A DNA stretch of 64,000 nt from NCBI GenBank assembly GCA_045106235.1, contig JBGCEJ010000001.1, forward strand, positions 62,001 to 126,000. The letters are read 5' to 3'. Below, piece by piece: positions 36,125-44,168 of this stretch. The translations under genes and the position numbers were made by a program. This DNA is from UBA4427 sp045106235. GTDB taxonomy: Bacteria; Myxococcota_A; UBA9160; UBA4427. Within the stretch, counting starts at the first letter, position 1, and every line of letters begins with the position of its first letter. Below the pieces are notes generated by a model, which searched no databases, was not told the origin of the DNA, and saw only the letters and a program-made list of their open reading frames with translations.

Positions 36125-36730
36125 ATGCCACGGCAAAGCGCCCGCGCGCGCCAGCGGTCGGAAACGCGAGAGCGTCTCTTTGAGGTGGCGCTGCGGGAGT
36201 TTCGCGCTGTGGGGTTTGGGGCGGCTCAAATCGACCGAATCGCTAAATCCGCCGGGGTCGCGCGAGGCACCTTCTACTTTCACTTCCCCACCAAAGACGA
36301 TGTCCTTCTTGAGCTCGCTCAGCGCGTGAATCGTCGCATCGCTCGCCGCGTCACCCTGCTGCGCGATTCAGACCCGACCTTGCGCGAGCTTCTCTACCGG
36401 GTGAATGATGCGATCGCGGACGAGATCAGCCGTGTCGGCGAGACGGGTTTGCTGGCGGAAATGCTCTCGCTCTATGTGCGCCGGCCCTACGACCTTGCGG
36501 ATTCGGCGCACAGCGCGCCGTCGCTGGCGGAAGAGCTCACCCAGCACCTCGTTTGGGCCTCGGGTCGGGGGGAGTTGAAGGCCCAGATGCCACCTGAGCA
36601 GATCGCGATGGTGCTGATGTCCAGTCTCTTCGGGATTTACGCGCGATTTTCCCCGGGGCAGGAGCTGAGGGACGCATGTCATGCGCTGCTGGACTTGTTC
36701 GTAAAAGGGCTCCAGGCCGAGTCCCTCTAG
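36125..36730 (+). CDS. TetR-family transcriptional regulator
   Basis: DNA-binding repressor-type protein of 201 residues. The N-terminal helix-turn-helix is typical (RERLFEVALREFRAVGFGAAQIDRIAKSAGVARGTFYFHFPTKDDVLLEL); the C-terminal ~140 residues are the variable helical ligand domain. The ATG at 36125 gives the usual ~10-residue lead before the first helix; ATG 36071 would add 18 residues. The ligand and target are unknown. No transporter or enzyme is divergently paired with it, so its targets may be elsewhere. Confidence 0.85.
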   Translation: MPRQSARARQRSETRERLFEVALREFRAVGFGAAQIDRIAKSAGVARGTFYFHFPTKDDVLLELAQRVNRRIARRVTLLRDSDPTLRELLYRVNDAIADEISRVGETGLLAEMLSLYVRRPYDLADSAHSAPSLAEELTQHLVWASGRGELKAQMPPEQIAMVLMSSLFGIYARFSPGQELRDACHALLDLFVKGLQAESL

Positions 36731-36758
36731 TGCCGCCGGCCATTGGCCCCTGGGGCTG

Positions 36759-36781
36759 ACCCCGCTGTCCCGCAGTGGGGT
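36759..36781. repeat. Inverted repeat after the TetR gene
   Basis: ACCCC-G-CTG pairs with CAG-T-GGGGT (one G-T pair) around a 5-base loop. It is followed by AAATAG rather than T residues. A related palindrome, CGGGGT-TG-ACCCCG, lies at 37933-37946, so this may be a REP-like element. Confidence 0.4.
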
Positions 36782-36937
36782 TAAATAGATCCAACTGCGG
36801 CGATCAGGAATGTGCATCTTGATCGGATAGTGAGAATTTCCGGTGCACGCGCTGACACAAGCGGGATTCCGTGACCACTCTTACATAATTCCGGTGCATC
36901 CGGTCTGCACGTTCACCTGTTTTCCATGGGGTAGGGC

Positions 36938-37315
36938 GTGGAGGCTCTGCTTTTGCAGGCACCCACCAAACGCATAGCTGCGCCTGCGTCACGAGATGAC
37001 GGGCTCGGGCACTTCTGCGGGAATGTGAGGGGAAAAGAGTTGGGCACCTTCGCGGCTTCACCAAAACGCTTGTTTCCGAGATCGGCCGGATCGGCCGAGG
37101 GGGACGTGCGTGCCGAGTCGGCTCCGGTCGATGCGGACCGTTTCGAGTTCGAAGCGGAGTTGGGGACAGAAGCGGTGAGCGAGGAGGAGTTGCTCGAATT
37201 CCTTGCGGCGGATCTTGATCCCGTGCCCGCTGACCCCGTGTTCCGAGAAAAACTTCGAGACGATCTTTGGGAGATGGTCGCGGATGGTCGGGCCGGCCGG
37301 CGCCAGGACCACTGA
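36938..37315 (+). CDS. Small unknown protein
   Basis: A 125-residue product of no recognised family. The C-terminal half is acidic and ends DPVPADPVFREKLRDDLWEMVADGR, a predicted amphipathic helix. The N-terminal third is low-complexity and may not be translated; no strong ribosome-binding site is seen. It precedes a membrane methyltransferase by 19 bases. Coding status is moderately supported by frame length and position. Confidence 0.45.
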   Translation: MEALLLQAPTKRIAAPASRDDGLGHFCGNVRGKELGTFAASPKRLFPRSAGSAEGDVRAESAPVDADRFEFEAELGTEAVSEEELLEFLAADLDPVPADPVFREKLRDDLWEMVADGRAGRRQDH

Positions 37316-37334
37316 CCGAGCTACGCTCCGTCGG

Positions 37335-37922
37335 ATGCGCGCGATGCGGAATCCGATCCGCCTAAAAAATCTCAGCCTTCGATTTCTTCCCTACTACGCA
37401 CTCGGCTTAGCCATCCTCGTGTTCTATCCCGTTCGACCCGAAGGGTTGGCGCTCGGGGTGGGCCCCGTGTTATTCGGCGCGGCGATCCGCAGCTGGGGCG
37501 CGGGGCATCTCGTGAAGAACGACGTGCTCACCCTGTCGGGGCCCTACGCGCATCTGCGTCATCCTCTCTATCTGGGGACCATTGCCGTCGCGACGGGGTT
37601 CGCGTTGATGGTCGGGGGTTGGCTTGCACTCGGGCTCTTGGCGCTGGTCTGGCCTTGGTTTGCGATGCACTATTTCCCGCGCAAGGAAAAGAGCGAGAGC
37701 CGTCGACTCGAAGGTCTCTACGGCGATGCGTTCAGGACGTATCGTGCATCCGTGCCTGCGCTTTGGCCGCGCCTTCGTCCCTACGCGAATCTGACGGGGG
37801 ACATTCCCGGGCAGCGCTGGTCGCTGTCGCGCTATTCCGAAAACAATGAGCTAGGGACACTTCTTGCACTCGTCCTGGGCGTATTCGTTTTCTGGCTGCG
37901 CGCTTCGGGCCGTTTCGGTTGA
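37335..37922 (+). CDS. Isoprenylcysteine/PEMT-type membrane methyltransferase
   Basis: Integral membrane protein of 195 residues with four or five hydrophobic helices. The family signature is present: LSGPYAHLRHPLYLGTIAVATGFAL (the RHPxYxG SAM-binding region) and a later PRKEKSESRRLEGLYGDAFRTYRASVPALWP (EE-like/Y-x-x-Y segment). Such proteins methylate lipids, isoprenyl-cysteine or small amines; the substrate is not predictable. The ATG at 37335 lies after the previous gene's stop. The next start (TTG) overlaps its stop. Confidence 0.82.
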   Translation: MRAMRNPIRLKNLSLRFLPYYALGLAILVFYPVRPEGLALGVGPVLFGAAIRSWGAGHLVKNDVLTLSGPYAHLRHPLYLGTIAVATGFALMVGGWLALGLLALVWPWFAMHYFPRKEKSESRRLEGLYGDAFRTYRASVPALWPRLRPYANLTGDIPGQRWSLSRYSENNELGTLLALVLGVFVFWLRASGRFG

Positions 37923-38545
37923 GTGGGGGGCACGGGGTTGACCCCGACCTCGCACTCACACTCTCACGTGCGCAGCTCGCTGAACGCACTCGCGCAGTAC
38001 TAAATACGGGCGGCTGGGGGAATCCGGACGTGTTGCTCGTCGACGCGGGCACGACCGAAGAGAAGCTGATCGTGGTGAAAGACTATGCGCCGCGGAGCGC
38101 GGTCGCGCGCACGCTCTTTGGTCGCTGGTTGCTTCGACGTGAGGCGAGGGCTTACCGGTTGCTTGCGGAGGTGTCGGCGGTCCCGCGGATGCTCGGGCGT
38201 ATCGATTCGAACGCGCTGATGATTGAGTACCGGCCTGGCGTGTTGCTCTCGCGATCTCTTGCGGGGAAGGTCCCCAGCGGCTTCATGGAAGATCTCGAAG
38301 AGGCCGTATCGCAAATGCATGCGCGCGGCGTCGTCCATCTCGATCTTCGGCATCGCAGCAATATCCTTGCAGGCGAAGAGGGCGCGCCGGTGGTCATCGA
38401 CTTCGCATCCGCGTTGTTTTTCGAGCCCAACGGTTGGCTCGGGCGCTGGCTCCTTCCTGCATTCGCGCGGATCGATCTCGCAGCGCTTGAAAAATGGCGG
38501 GTTCGGCTTTTTCCGCCAGAGCCGGGAACAGCGCATTCCTCGTGA
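37919..38545 (+). CDS. Kdo-kinase/RIO-like small protein kinase fold
   Basis: The 208-residue protein has an abbreviated kinase fold: KLIVVKDYAPRS (candidate ATP-binding Lys), the catalytic loop HLDLRHRSNIL (HxDxxxxxN), and the metal-binding DFASA (in place of DFG). This resembles WaaP/Kdo kinases and related lipopolysaccharide-core kinases. Start is TTG at 37919, overlapping the previous stop; no better start is visible. The adjacent lipid-type methyltransferase fits an envelope role. Confidence 0.72.
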   Translation: MSGGHGVDPDLALTLSRAQLAERTRAVLNTGGWGNPDVLLVDAGTTEEKLIVVKDYAPRSAVARTLFGRWLLRREARAYRLLAEVSAVPRMLGRIDSNALMIEYRPGVLLSRSLAGKVPSGFMEDLEEAVSQMHARGVVHLDLRHRSNILAGEEGAPVVIDFASALFFEPNGWLGRWLLPAFARIDLAALEKWRVRLFPPEPGTAHSS

Positions 38546-38599
38546 GCGCGCCGCGCCGTCGCCGCTCGGATCTCCGCAGCGCGGGCTGAGCTCGCCAGC

Positions 38600-39235
38600 T
38601 CAGCTTTTGGCTTCGATGTCGTCTTTGGCTGTTCCCGGAGTGCCCGAGGGAGTTGCAGGGGTGGGCAGCTCTGCGGGCTCGCGGGGCGCAAGCCTGGCGA
38701 TGTAGTGGCGGAAGCATTCAAGGGTCAAGCGCGCATCTTCGAGAGCGCGGTGTGCGACGCCATCCTTTCCGAGAAGTCCTGCGGTCGCAGCGGCTTGTCG
38801 AAGAGAGATCGCACGGGCGGGTTCACCCGCAACGAGCGACCACGAATAGTAGAGGGTCGCCAAGTCGATGACGTGATAGTCGAAGGGGTAGGGGATGTTG
38901 CATTTCTTGAACGCCCGTTCCAGGAAGATCACATCCATGCGCACGTTCTGTCCGGCCGGAATCACCTTTCGGTCTTTGGGCAGCATGTCGACGATTTCCG
39001 TGAGGACCTGGCGGAGCGGAGGTGCGACCGCCCAGAGCTCTTCGTCGTAACCGAAAATGGCCGCGGCTTCTTTAGAAATGCGCTCCGGGCGTGAGCGAAC
39101 GCGCCACTGTGCTTCTGTGGACTCCTGAAGTCGGGCATCGGTCATGATGATGCCGACCTCAGTCAGATCATGGATCTCGACATCGAGCCCCCCGAACTCA
39201 CAGTCCAGAAACGCAAAAGCAATCTCAGAACTCAT
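38600..39235 (-). CDS. DnaQ-like DEDDh 3'-5' exonuclease
   Basis: The 211-residue protein has the Exo I motif LDCEFGGLD (D11, E13), Exo II around NVRMDVIFLERAFKK, and Exo III AHRALEDARLTLE with the DEDDh His. It resembles DNA polymerase III epsilon and oligoribonuclease-type nucleases; whether it acts on DNA or short RNA is not clear. The C-terminus is Pro/Thr-rich. GAAGGA precedes the ATG. It is transcribed on its own on the minus strand, convergent with the Kdo-kinase-like gene. Confidence 0.88.
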   Translation of the reverse strand: MSSEIAFAFLDCEFGGLDVEIHDLTEVGIIMTDARLQESTEAQWRVRSRPERISKEAAAIFGYDEELWAVAPPLRQVLTEIVDMLPKDRKVIPAGQNVRMDVIFLERAFKKCNIPYPFDYHVIDLATLYYSWSLVAGEPARAISLRQAAATAGLLGKDGVAHRALEDARLTLECFRHYIARLAPREPAELPTPATPSGTPGTAKDDIEAKS

Positions 39236-39422
39236 TCCACATTTTCCTTCTCGTCACGGCCGCCGCCGGTCGCCCATCGTCGGGATAGTCCAGGTGGAAG
39301 TCGAGTCGGCGTTTCGCAAAAGGCTCGCTCGACGTTCTCGACGCTTTCCAAAACAGCAATTCCTGCGATGGGCCGCGCGCGCAGCCGCCTGAAAGTCCGT
39401 TTGGGTGCGGAGAAAACTCAAC

Positions 39423-39477
39423 AGCGCCTGCGGCCCGCGCGAAGCGCAAAAAAGCGCCTGCGGCCCGCGCGAAGCGC
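39423..39477. repeat. 25-bp direct repeat, two copies
   Basis: Identical 25-base units at 39423-39447 and 39453-39477, 30 bases apart start to start. Each can fold on itself (GCGC ends, internal GCG/CGC). On the minus strand the first-transcribed copy is followed by six T residues and acts as the tRNA terminator candidate; the second is a duplicate of its stem. Confidence 0.8.
39448..39477 (-). terminator. Terminator of tRNA-Glu
   Basis: Reading on the minus strand, a GCGC-ended hairpin with an inner GCG/CGC segment is followed by TTTTTT, ten bases beyond the tRNA 3' end. Confidence 0.6.
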
Positions 39478-39487
39478 GTCAAAAGAA

Positions 39488-39563
39488 TGGTGCTCCCAAC
39501 GGGACTCGAACCCGTGTTTCAGCCTTGAGAGGGCCGTGTCCTAGGCCACTAGACGATGGGAGC
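39488..39563 (-). tRNA. tRNA-Glu (anticodon CTC)
   Basis: On the minus strand the 76 bases fold as a tRNA: acceptor GCTCCCA pairing with TGGGAGC, D-loop TAGTGGCCTAGGA, anticodon loop CTCTCAA with anticodon CTC (the arm pairs GGC with GCC-type bases), T-arm with GGTTCGAGTCC, discriminator A and an encoded CCA. It lies ~5 kb from gltX. Confidence 0.95.
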
Positions 39564-39916
39564 ACATTCGAGAAGCGCGCGAGGCTAGCTGCGCTGGACC
39601 GATGCTGTCAACCCGAGGGGGCCGCGTGAGGGAACGGAGACGCGGTTTCCAATGAGCATCGAAAATCGTCTCGAGTGACGGAATGCGGCAGCCCAGAGCG
39701 CGATTTGGCGGTCCGTGTTGCCCATCACTAAAGCGAGATCCCGCCGCCGGGCACGCTTCTGAACCGTTTCTCTTCGCAAAGTCTCAAGGGTGTAGGGATT
39801 GTTGCCGATGCAAAACGAGACGCGTGCTGAATGGCACGGGTGTTGCTCTAGCTCAGGGATGAGAGGGGCGTGGTGGTATGAACGCGTGGTGCGGGATGCC
39901 CCACAGGGAGAACGAG
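39564..39916. other. 353-base intergenic region between tRNA-Glu and pilA
   Basis: It must hold the divergent tRNA promoter and the pilA control region. The sigma-54 promoter at 39832-39847 is clear. Upstream of it, 39600-39830 would be where an activator such as PilR binds; I see no strong repeated motif there. The ORFs across it are not convincing. Confidence 0.5.
39832..39847 (+). promoter_or_regulatory. Sigma-54 (-24/-12) promoter of pilA
   Basis: TGGCAC, five bases, TTGCT: a consensus sigma-54 promoter. Predicted transcript start is about 39858, giving a ~59-base leader to the pilA ATG. pilA genes in Myxococcus, Pseudomonas and Geobacter are known to use sigma-54 with PilR. pilS and pilR are not in the window. 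Confidence 0.9.
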
Positions 39917-40507
39917 ATGACACGCATTTCAGGAAATCGCACGGGCGGCTTTACGCTGGTTGAGCTCATGATCGTCGTCGCAATCATCGGGGTCCTCGCC
40001 TCGGTCGCGATTCCGTCTTTCATCAACTATCAGCTGACTTCCAAGCGGGCGGAAGCCTTCGCGAACCTCAGCTCGATTGCGAAGGCACAGAAAGCCTATT
40101 TCGCCGAGTTCAACGAATTCATCGCGGCGGAGCCGGAGCCTTGGTTTACCAGTGGTGACCTGGCCACGACGATCAAGCGCGATTCCGCGCCCATCGGTGC
40201 CGCGTTCGCGACGGTCGGATGGGAACCCGATGGCAACGTCTTCTTCGACTACGATACGGCCACGGCGACAGATCCGATCAACGGGAGCTGCGGCACCTGC
40301 ACCGAGGGATGTTTTACCTCGACTGCGTACGGTGATCTCGACGGTGACGGGCTCTACTCGATTTTGATCTATGCGCATGCGGATGCATCGGGCGAGATGT
40401 GCACCACGGGGCTTGCGGGTTCGTCCGGCCCCTGGCTGCCGCCGAGTAATGCCGGCGCGCGGCGCACAGACGAAGTCGCGCGAGTCATGGCCGCCGACGA
40501 CTTTTAG
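39917..40507 (+). CDS. pilA: Type IV pilin, major subunit type
   Basis: Pilus subunit, processed at the inner membrane and assembled into the fibre. An 11-residue leader ends in GG, then FTLVELMIVVAIIGVLASVAIP with the conserved Glu at mature position 5. The globular head (to 196 residues in total) has four or five Cys (CGTCTEGC and a later C) that could form disulfides and a DLDGDGLYS loop that may bind calcium. GGGAG lies six bases before the ATG at 39917, so upstream in-frame ATGs are not used. It is driven by the sigma-54 promoter. Confidence 0.96.
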   Translation: MTRISGNRTGGFTLVELMIVVAIIGVLASVAIPSFINYQLTSKRAEAFANLSSIAKAQKAYFAEFNEFIAAEPEPWFTSGDLATTIKRDSAPIGAAFATVGWEPDGNVFFDYDTATATDPINGSCGTCTEGCFTSTAYGDLDGDGLYSILIYAHADASGEMCTTGLAGSSGPWLPPSNAGARRTDEVARVMAADDF

Positions 40508-40515
40508 GTCGACTC

Positions 40516-41511
40516 GTGTCCAGCAAGCTTCTTCAGATCGCAGCGCTACTGATCGCCGTGACGTGTACGGGTTGGGCACATTCGCGTGTGCCGCCCACGA
40601 CGCGGGGCGATCTCGGGCAGGGATTCGTTCCGGATCCAGCGCTCGCGAGCGCAACGTCGTTAGGTTTCGACGCACTACTTGCGGACTACCACTGGATTCA
40701 GGCGGTGCAGCTCGTCGGTGCCAAGACATCGGTCGATCAAAAAGCTGCCGACCATATCGGCAAAGTCATCGATGTGGTCACCACGCTGAATCCGCACGTC
40801 GAACATCCTTACCGATTTGCCGCGCTCTGGTTGAACTTTAATGAAGGCCAAGTGCGTGAGGGGAACCGATTGCTTCGTCGGGCAATCGAGAACCATCCGG
40901 AGGATTGGCGGAACCATTACTACCTGGGGTTCAATCATTTCTTCTACCTGAGCGAGCATGAAGAAGCGGCGGAGGCCCTGGAGGCCGCCCTCGCTCTGCC
41001 CGGTTCGCCTCCATATCTGGGACGTCTCGTCGCGCGCATCAAGAGTCAGGCTGCGGACATTGATGTAGCCGAAGTGTTTCTGCGGGAGCTCCTGGGCCGC
41101 GCGACGGACCCGGCTGCGATCGCACGACTCGAAGGGGCGCTCGATGAAATCGAGATCGAGTACAAGGCGCGCTATCTCGACCGTTCGCGGGAGGCCTATC
41201 AGGCGCTGGTCGGGAGAGATATCGACCGCATCGAAGATTTGATCGAAGCGCCGCATCGCATGATCAGCGTTCTCCCTAACCCGGAGCCGGATTCGATGCC
41301 AGAGTCGCTGCGGCGGGGCTCGCGCTGGGAGATTGATCCGAAAACGGATCGGATCATTTCGAGCTATCTGGGCAGTCGCTACGAAGTTCACTTTTCGGGA
41401 GGCGACGAAGTGCGCCTCGGAAAAACCTTCTGGAATTCAGATTCGGATGAGGTCAGCAAGGCCGATGTCCAGACACGCAGTGAAGAGGAGAACTCAGACA
41501 ATGACGGGTGA
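40516..41511 (+). CDS. pilG: TPR protein in the pilG position of the pil cluster
   Basis: The 331-residue protein has an N-terminal hydrophobic signal or anchor (LLQIAALLIAVTCTGWA), then helical TPR-like repeats (HPYRFAALWLNFNEGQVREGNRLLRRAI, WRNHYYLGFNHFFYLSEHEEAAEALEAAL) and a C-terminal domain of ~110 residues ending in an acidic tail. Start is GTG 40516, eight bases after pilA. By position between pilA and an ABC ATPase plus permease it corresponds to PilG of the Myxococcus pilA-G-H-I-D order, which is needed there for pilus assembly; the symbol rests on synteny. Confidence 0.75.
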   Translation: MSSKLLQIAALLIAVTCTGWAHSRVPPTTRGDLGQGFVPDPALASATSLGFDALLADYHWIQAVQLVGAKTSVDQKAADHIGKVIDVVTTLNPHVEHPYRFAALWLNFNEGQVREGNRLLRRAIENHPEDWRNHYYLGFNHFFYLSEHEEAAEALEAALALPGSPPYLGRLVARIKSQAADIDVAEVFLRELLGRATDPAAIARLEGALDEIEIEYKARYLDRSREAYQALVGRDIDRIEDLIEAPHRMISVLPNPEPDSMPESLRRGSRWEIDPKTDRIISSYLGSRYEVHFSGGDEVRLGKTFWNSDSDEVSKADVQTRSEEENSDNDG

Positions 41512-42451
41512 TCGGCGTGAGATCGTTCGTGTTGACCAAGTCGTCAAGGATTTTCGTCCGGGCTTTGGGCTGCGGCGAAAGCGTGTCCTGCATGGCGTGA
41601 CCTTTCAGGTACATGAGGGCGAAATCTTTGGATTCGTGGGGCCGAATGGCGCCGGTAAGACGACGACGCTTAAGGTGCTGATGGGGCTCATTCGGCCGAC
41701 AGAGGGCGAGGCTCAGATTCTCGGCCGGAACGTCGCGGAATCCGAGTTTCGCGACCAGGTTGGCTTCCTTCCGGAGAACCCCTATTTCTATCCCTTCCTC
41801 ACGGCACGTGAAATTCTTGATTTCTATGCGCGCCTAACCGGTGTGGACGGGGCGTCGCGGGCGGCTCGCGTGGACGAGCTGCTCGAAATGGTGAAGTTGT
41901 CTCACGCGGCGGACGCTAGGCTCCGCACTTTCTCGAAGGGCATGCTTCAACGCGTCGGCGTGGCTCAGGCTCTGATTCATGATCCGGCTGTCGTGTTTCT
42001 GGATGAGCCGATGAGCGGCTTGGACCCGATTGGGCGCAAGGAAATCCGTGACGTGATCCTGGCCCTGCGCGACGCGGGGAAGACTGTCTTTATGAACACG
42101 CATATCCTGCCGGATGTGGAGATGATTTGTGATCGCGTGGCGATCATCGTCAAGGGCGCGATTCGGCATCAGGGGCCGATTGAAGAATTTCTCTCGGATC
42201 GCGATATCACGAGTGAAATCGTCCTGGCGCATCTGTCGAGCGATGCTGCAGAAAAAATCGAATCAACGTATCCGGTAGAGCTTCGCGGACATGGTGAGCG
42301 CATCGAAGTTCGGGCTAAGCAAAAAGACGTGCAAAGCCTTGTCCGTCTCGCCTTGGATGCGGATGCGGAACTCGTTTCTGTGACGCCTCATCGCTCCTCC
42401 CTTGAGGATGTTTTCTTGACGGCGGTTCGCGCCGGGGAGGCTTCGGTATGA
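41501..42451 (+). CDS. pilH: ABC transporter ATP-binding protein, PilH-like
   Basis: Cytoplasmic ATPase of 316 residues. It has Walker A GPNGAGKTTT, a signature-loop variant FSKGMLQRVGVAQAL (common in ABC-2 exporters), Walker B VVFLDEPMSGLDP and the H-loop NTHIL. A C-terminal ~90-residue domain follows. The ATG at 41501 overlaps the pilG end by 11 bases behind GAAGAGGAG. Together with the next gene it forms an ABC-2 pair like PilH/PilI of Myxococcus. Confidence 0.88.
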   Translation: MTGDRREIVRVDQVVKDFRPGFGLRRKRVLHGVTFQVHEGEIFGFVGPNGAGKTTTLKVLMGLIRPTEGEAQILGRNVAESEFRDQVGFLPENPYFYPFLTAREILDFYARLTGVDGASRAARVDELLEMVKLSHAADARLRTFSKGMLQRVGVAQALIHDPAVVFLDEPMSGLDPIGRKEIRDVILALRDAGKTVFMNTHILPDVEMICDRVAIIVKGAIRHQGPIEEFLSDRDITSEIVLAHLSSDAAEKIESTYPVELRGHGERIEVRAKQKDVQSLVRLALDADAELVSVTPHRSSLEDVFLTAVRAGEASV

Positions 42452-43224
42452 ACGCGCTCTCTCGTATCAGCGCATTGGCGATGAATACCTTTCGCGAGGC
42501 GCTGCGCAATAAGCTGCTCTACGCGCTTCTCGGGTTCGGAATTTTGATGATCGGATCCGGCGTCATTGTCTCGACGCTGTCCTATGTCGAGGTCGACGAG
42601 ATTCTGCAAGACGTCGGCATGGCTTCAATTCGACTTTTCAGCTCCGGCATTGCGATCTTTGTCGGAATTGGGCTGATCCACAACGAAGTGGATCGCCGCA
42701 CCATCTTTACGATCCTCTCGAAGCCGGTTTCACGGAGCGAGTTTTTGATCGGTAAATGGGCGGGCCTCGTCGGGACCGTTTGGCTTGAACTTCTCTTGAT
42801 GGGTTTCGCCTTCGCGGTGGTCTCTATGCTAGCGGGCGCCCCGCTCGGCGCAGATCACGCGATCGCGGTGGGACTGATTGGCCTGGAGCTAATGGTCCTC
42901 GTGGCAATCGCGACGTTCTTCTCGTCGTTTACAACCCCGATCCTGGCGGCGCTGTTTACTGTCGGCCTTTGGGTGATCGGGCATCTGTCTCGAGACCTCT
43001 ACGCGCTGGGGCAGCAGTCGGATCTGGCCTCGGTGACGCGCGCCTCGGAATTCATTTTCGTCTTGATGCCCGATTTTGAAGTATTCAACAAAACGCTCGA
43101 GGCGGTGCACGGACTCCCGATCGACGGGGGCGAAGTCGGTTTGGCCCTCGTCTACGGCATTGGATACTCGGTCTGCATTTTGATGCTGAGTTCGATGGTT
43201 TTCAGCCGGCGCGATTTTAAATAG
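42448..43224 (+). CDS. pilI: ABC-2 type permease, PilI-like
   Basis: Inner-membrane protein of 258 residues with six predicted helices (ALLGFGILMIGSGVIVSTL, LFSSGIAIFVGIGLI, LLLMGFAFAVVSMLAGAP and others) and a cytoplasmic segment NEVDRRTIFTILSKPVSRSEFLIGKWAG typical of ABC-2 permeases of the NosY/YhaP kind. The start overlaps the ATPase stop (ATGA). It is the partner of the preceding ATPase. The transported molecule is not known; in Myxococcus this pair is linked to pilus assembly. Confidence 0.85.
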   Translation: MNALSRISALAMNTFREALRNKLLYALLGFGILMIGSGVIVSTLSYVEVDEILQDVGMASIRLFSSGIAIFVGIGLIHNEVDRRTIFTILSKPVSRSEFLIGKWAGLVGTVWLELLLMGFAFAVVSMLAGAPLGADHAIAVGLIGLELMVLVAIATFFSSFTTPILAALFTVGLWVIGHLSRDLYALGQQSDLASVTRASEFIFVLMPDFEVFNKTLEAVHGLPIDGGEVGLALVYGIGYSVCILMLSSMVFSRRDFK

Positions 43225-43230
43225 AAAATT

Positions 43231-43258
43231 TCGACCTGCCCGCAACAGGGGAGGTCGA
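43231..43258 (+). other. Intercistronic hairpin between pilI and pilD
   Basis: TCGACCT pairs with AGGTCGA and, after a mismatch, CCC with GGG, around a 6-base loop. No T-tract follows. It may stabilise the upstream mRNA end or attenuate pilD. Confidence 0.4.
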
Positions 43259-43292
43259 GATGGCATAGAGTTCGAGCCGAGGGGGCTCCCGA

Positions 43293-44168
43293 ATGATGAT
43301 CATCGAGATTGCGCCTAACGCTGTGGTGCCGGCCGCTCTGGTCTTCGGGCTGCTCGTGGGCTCATTCTTAAACGTGGTGATCTACCGCGTGCCGGCAGGA
43401 CTGTCGGTGGTTCTGCCGCCTTCGCATTGCCCGTCCTGCGAGATGCTGATTAAGCCCTGGGATAATCTTCCGGTTCTCTCCTATCTATGGCTTCGCGGAA
43501 AATGCCGCGGCTGCGCCGAGCCGATTTCACTTCGGTACCCAGCCATCGAATTACTGACCGGATTGATCTTTGCCGCGGTCGCCTGGCGTTTCGGCGATTC
43601 CTTGTGGACTTTGCTCTACGCCTTTTTCGCGGCCGCTCTGATCTGCGCAGCCATGATCGATTTCGATCACCAGATTATTCCAGACTCGATCTCTGTCGGC
43701 GGCCTCTTCGTCGCCTTGCTCGCGGTCCCGGGTGTTCATGCCTATTACGGCGCGTCGTTCATCGGGGCCTTCGCGCAGAGCGCGCTCGGCGCATTGGTCG
43801 GTGCAGGCACACTCTGGATCGTGGCCTTCTTGCATGCGCGCATCTCTGTGGCCCTTGGCCGAGAGTTTGCCCACTGGCCAGGGGAGGGGGAGACCGTTCC
43901 GCGTCCCAGTGAGGCGGATTATTGGCTCTGGTTCCCTGGGATGGGCCTCGGTGATGTGAAGCTGTTGGGAATGATCGGGGCAGTCCTCGGCCCACTGGGT
44001 GTGCTGGATACGATTTTGGTCTCGTCGCTTGTCGGGCTCTTACTCGGCGGCGCTTGGGCGCTGGCGGGCGAAGCGATGGGCAAGCCGTTCGGATTCGCCC
44101 CTGCGATCGCGTTAGGTGCGCTCGGGACGCTCTTTGTGCCGCAGCTTTGGCTCGGCCTGGTGGCCTAG
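43293..44168 (+). CDS. pilD: Prepilin peptidase / N-methyltransferase
   Basis: Bifunctional GxGD aspartic protease that cleaves the pilin leader after GG and methylates the new N-terminus. The 291-residue protein has the N-terminal methylase-type domain with GSFLNVVIYRVP and two CxxC pairs (CPSC, CRGC), the first catalytic region IDFDHQIIPDSI, the second GLGDVKLLGMIG, and about eight membrane helices. ATG at 43293 or 43296. The end overlaps the convergent gltX by four bases. Confidence 0.95.
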   Translation: MMIIEIAPNAVVPAALVFGLLVGSFLNVVIYRVPAGLSVVLPPSHCPSCEMLIKPWDNLPVLSYLWLRGKCRGCAEPISLRYPAIELLTGLIFAAVAWRFGDSLWTLLYAFFAAALICAAMIDFDHQIIPDSISVGGLFVALLAVPGVHAYYGASFIGAFAQSALGALVGAGTLWIVAFLHARISVALGREFAHWPGEGETVPRPSEADYWLWFPGMGLGDVKLLGMIGAVLGPLGVLDTILVSSLVGLLLGGAWALAGEAMGKPFGFAPAIALGALGTLFVPQLWLGLVA

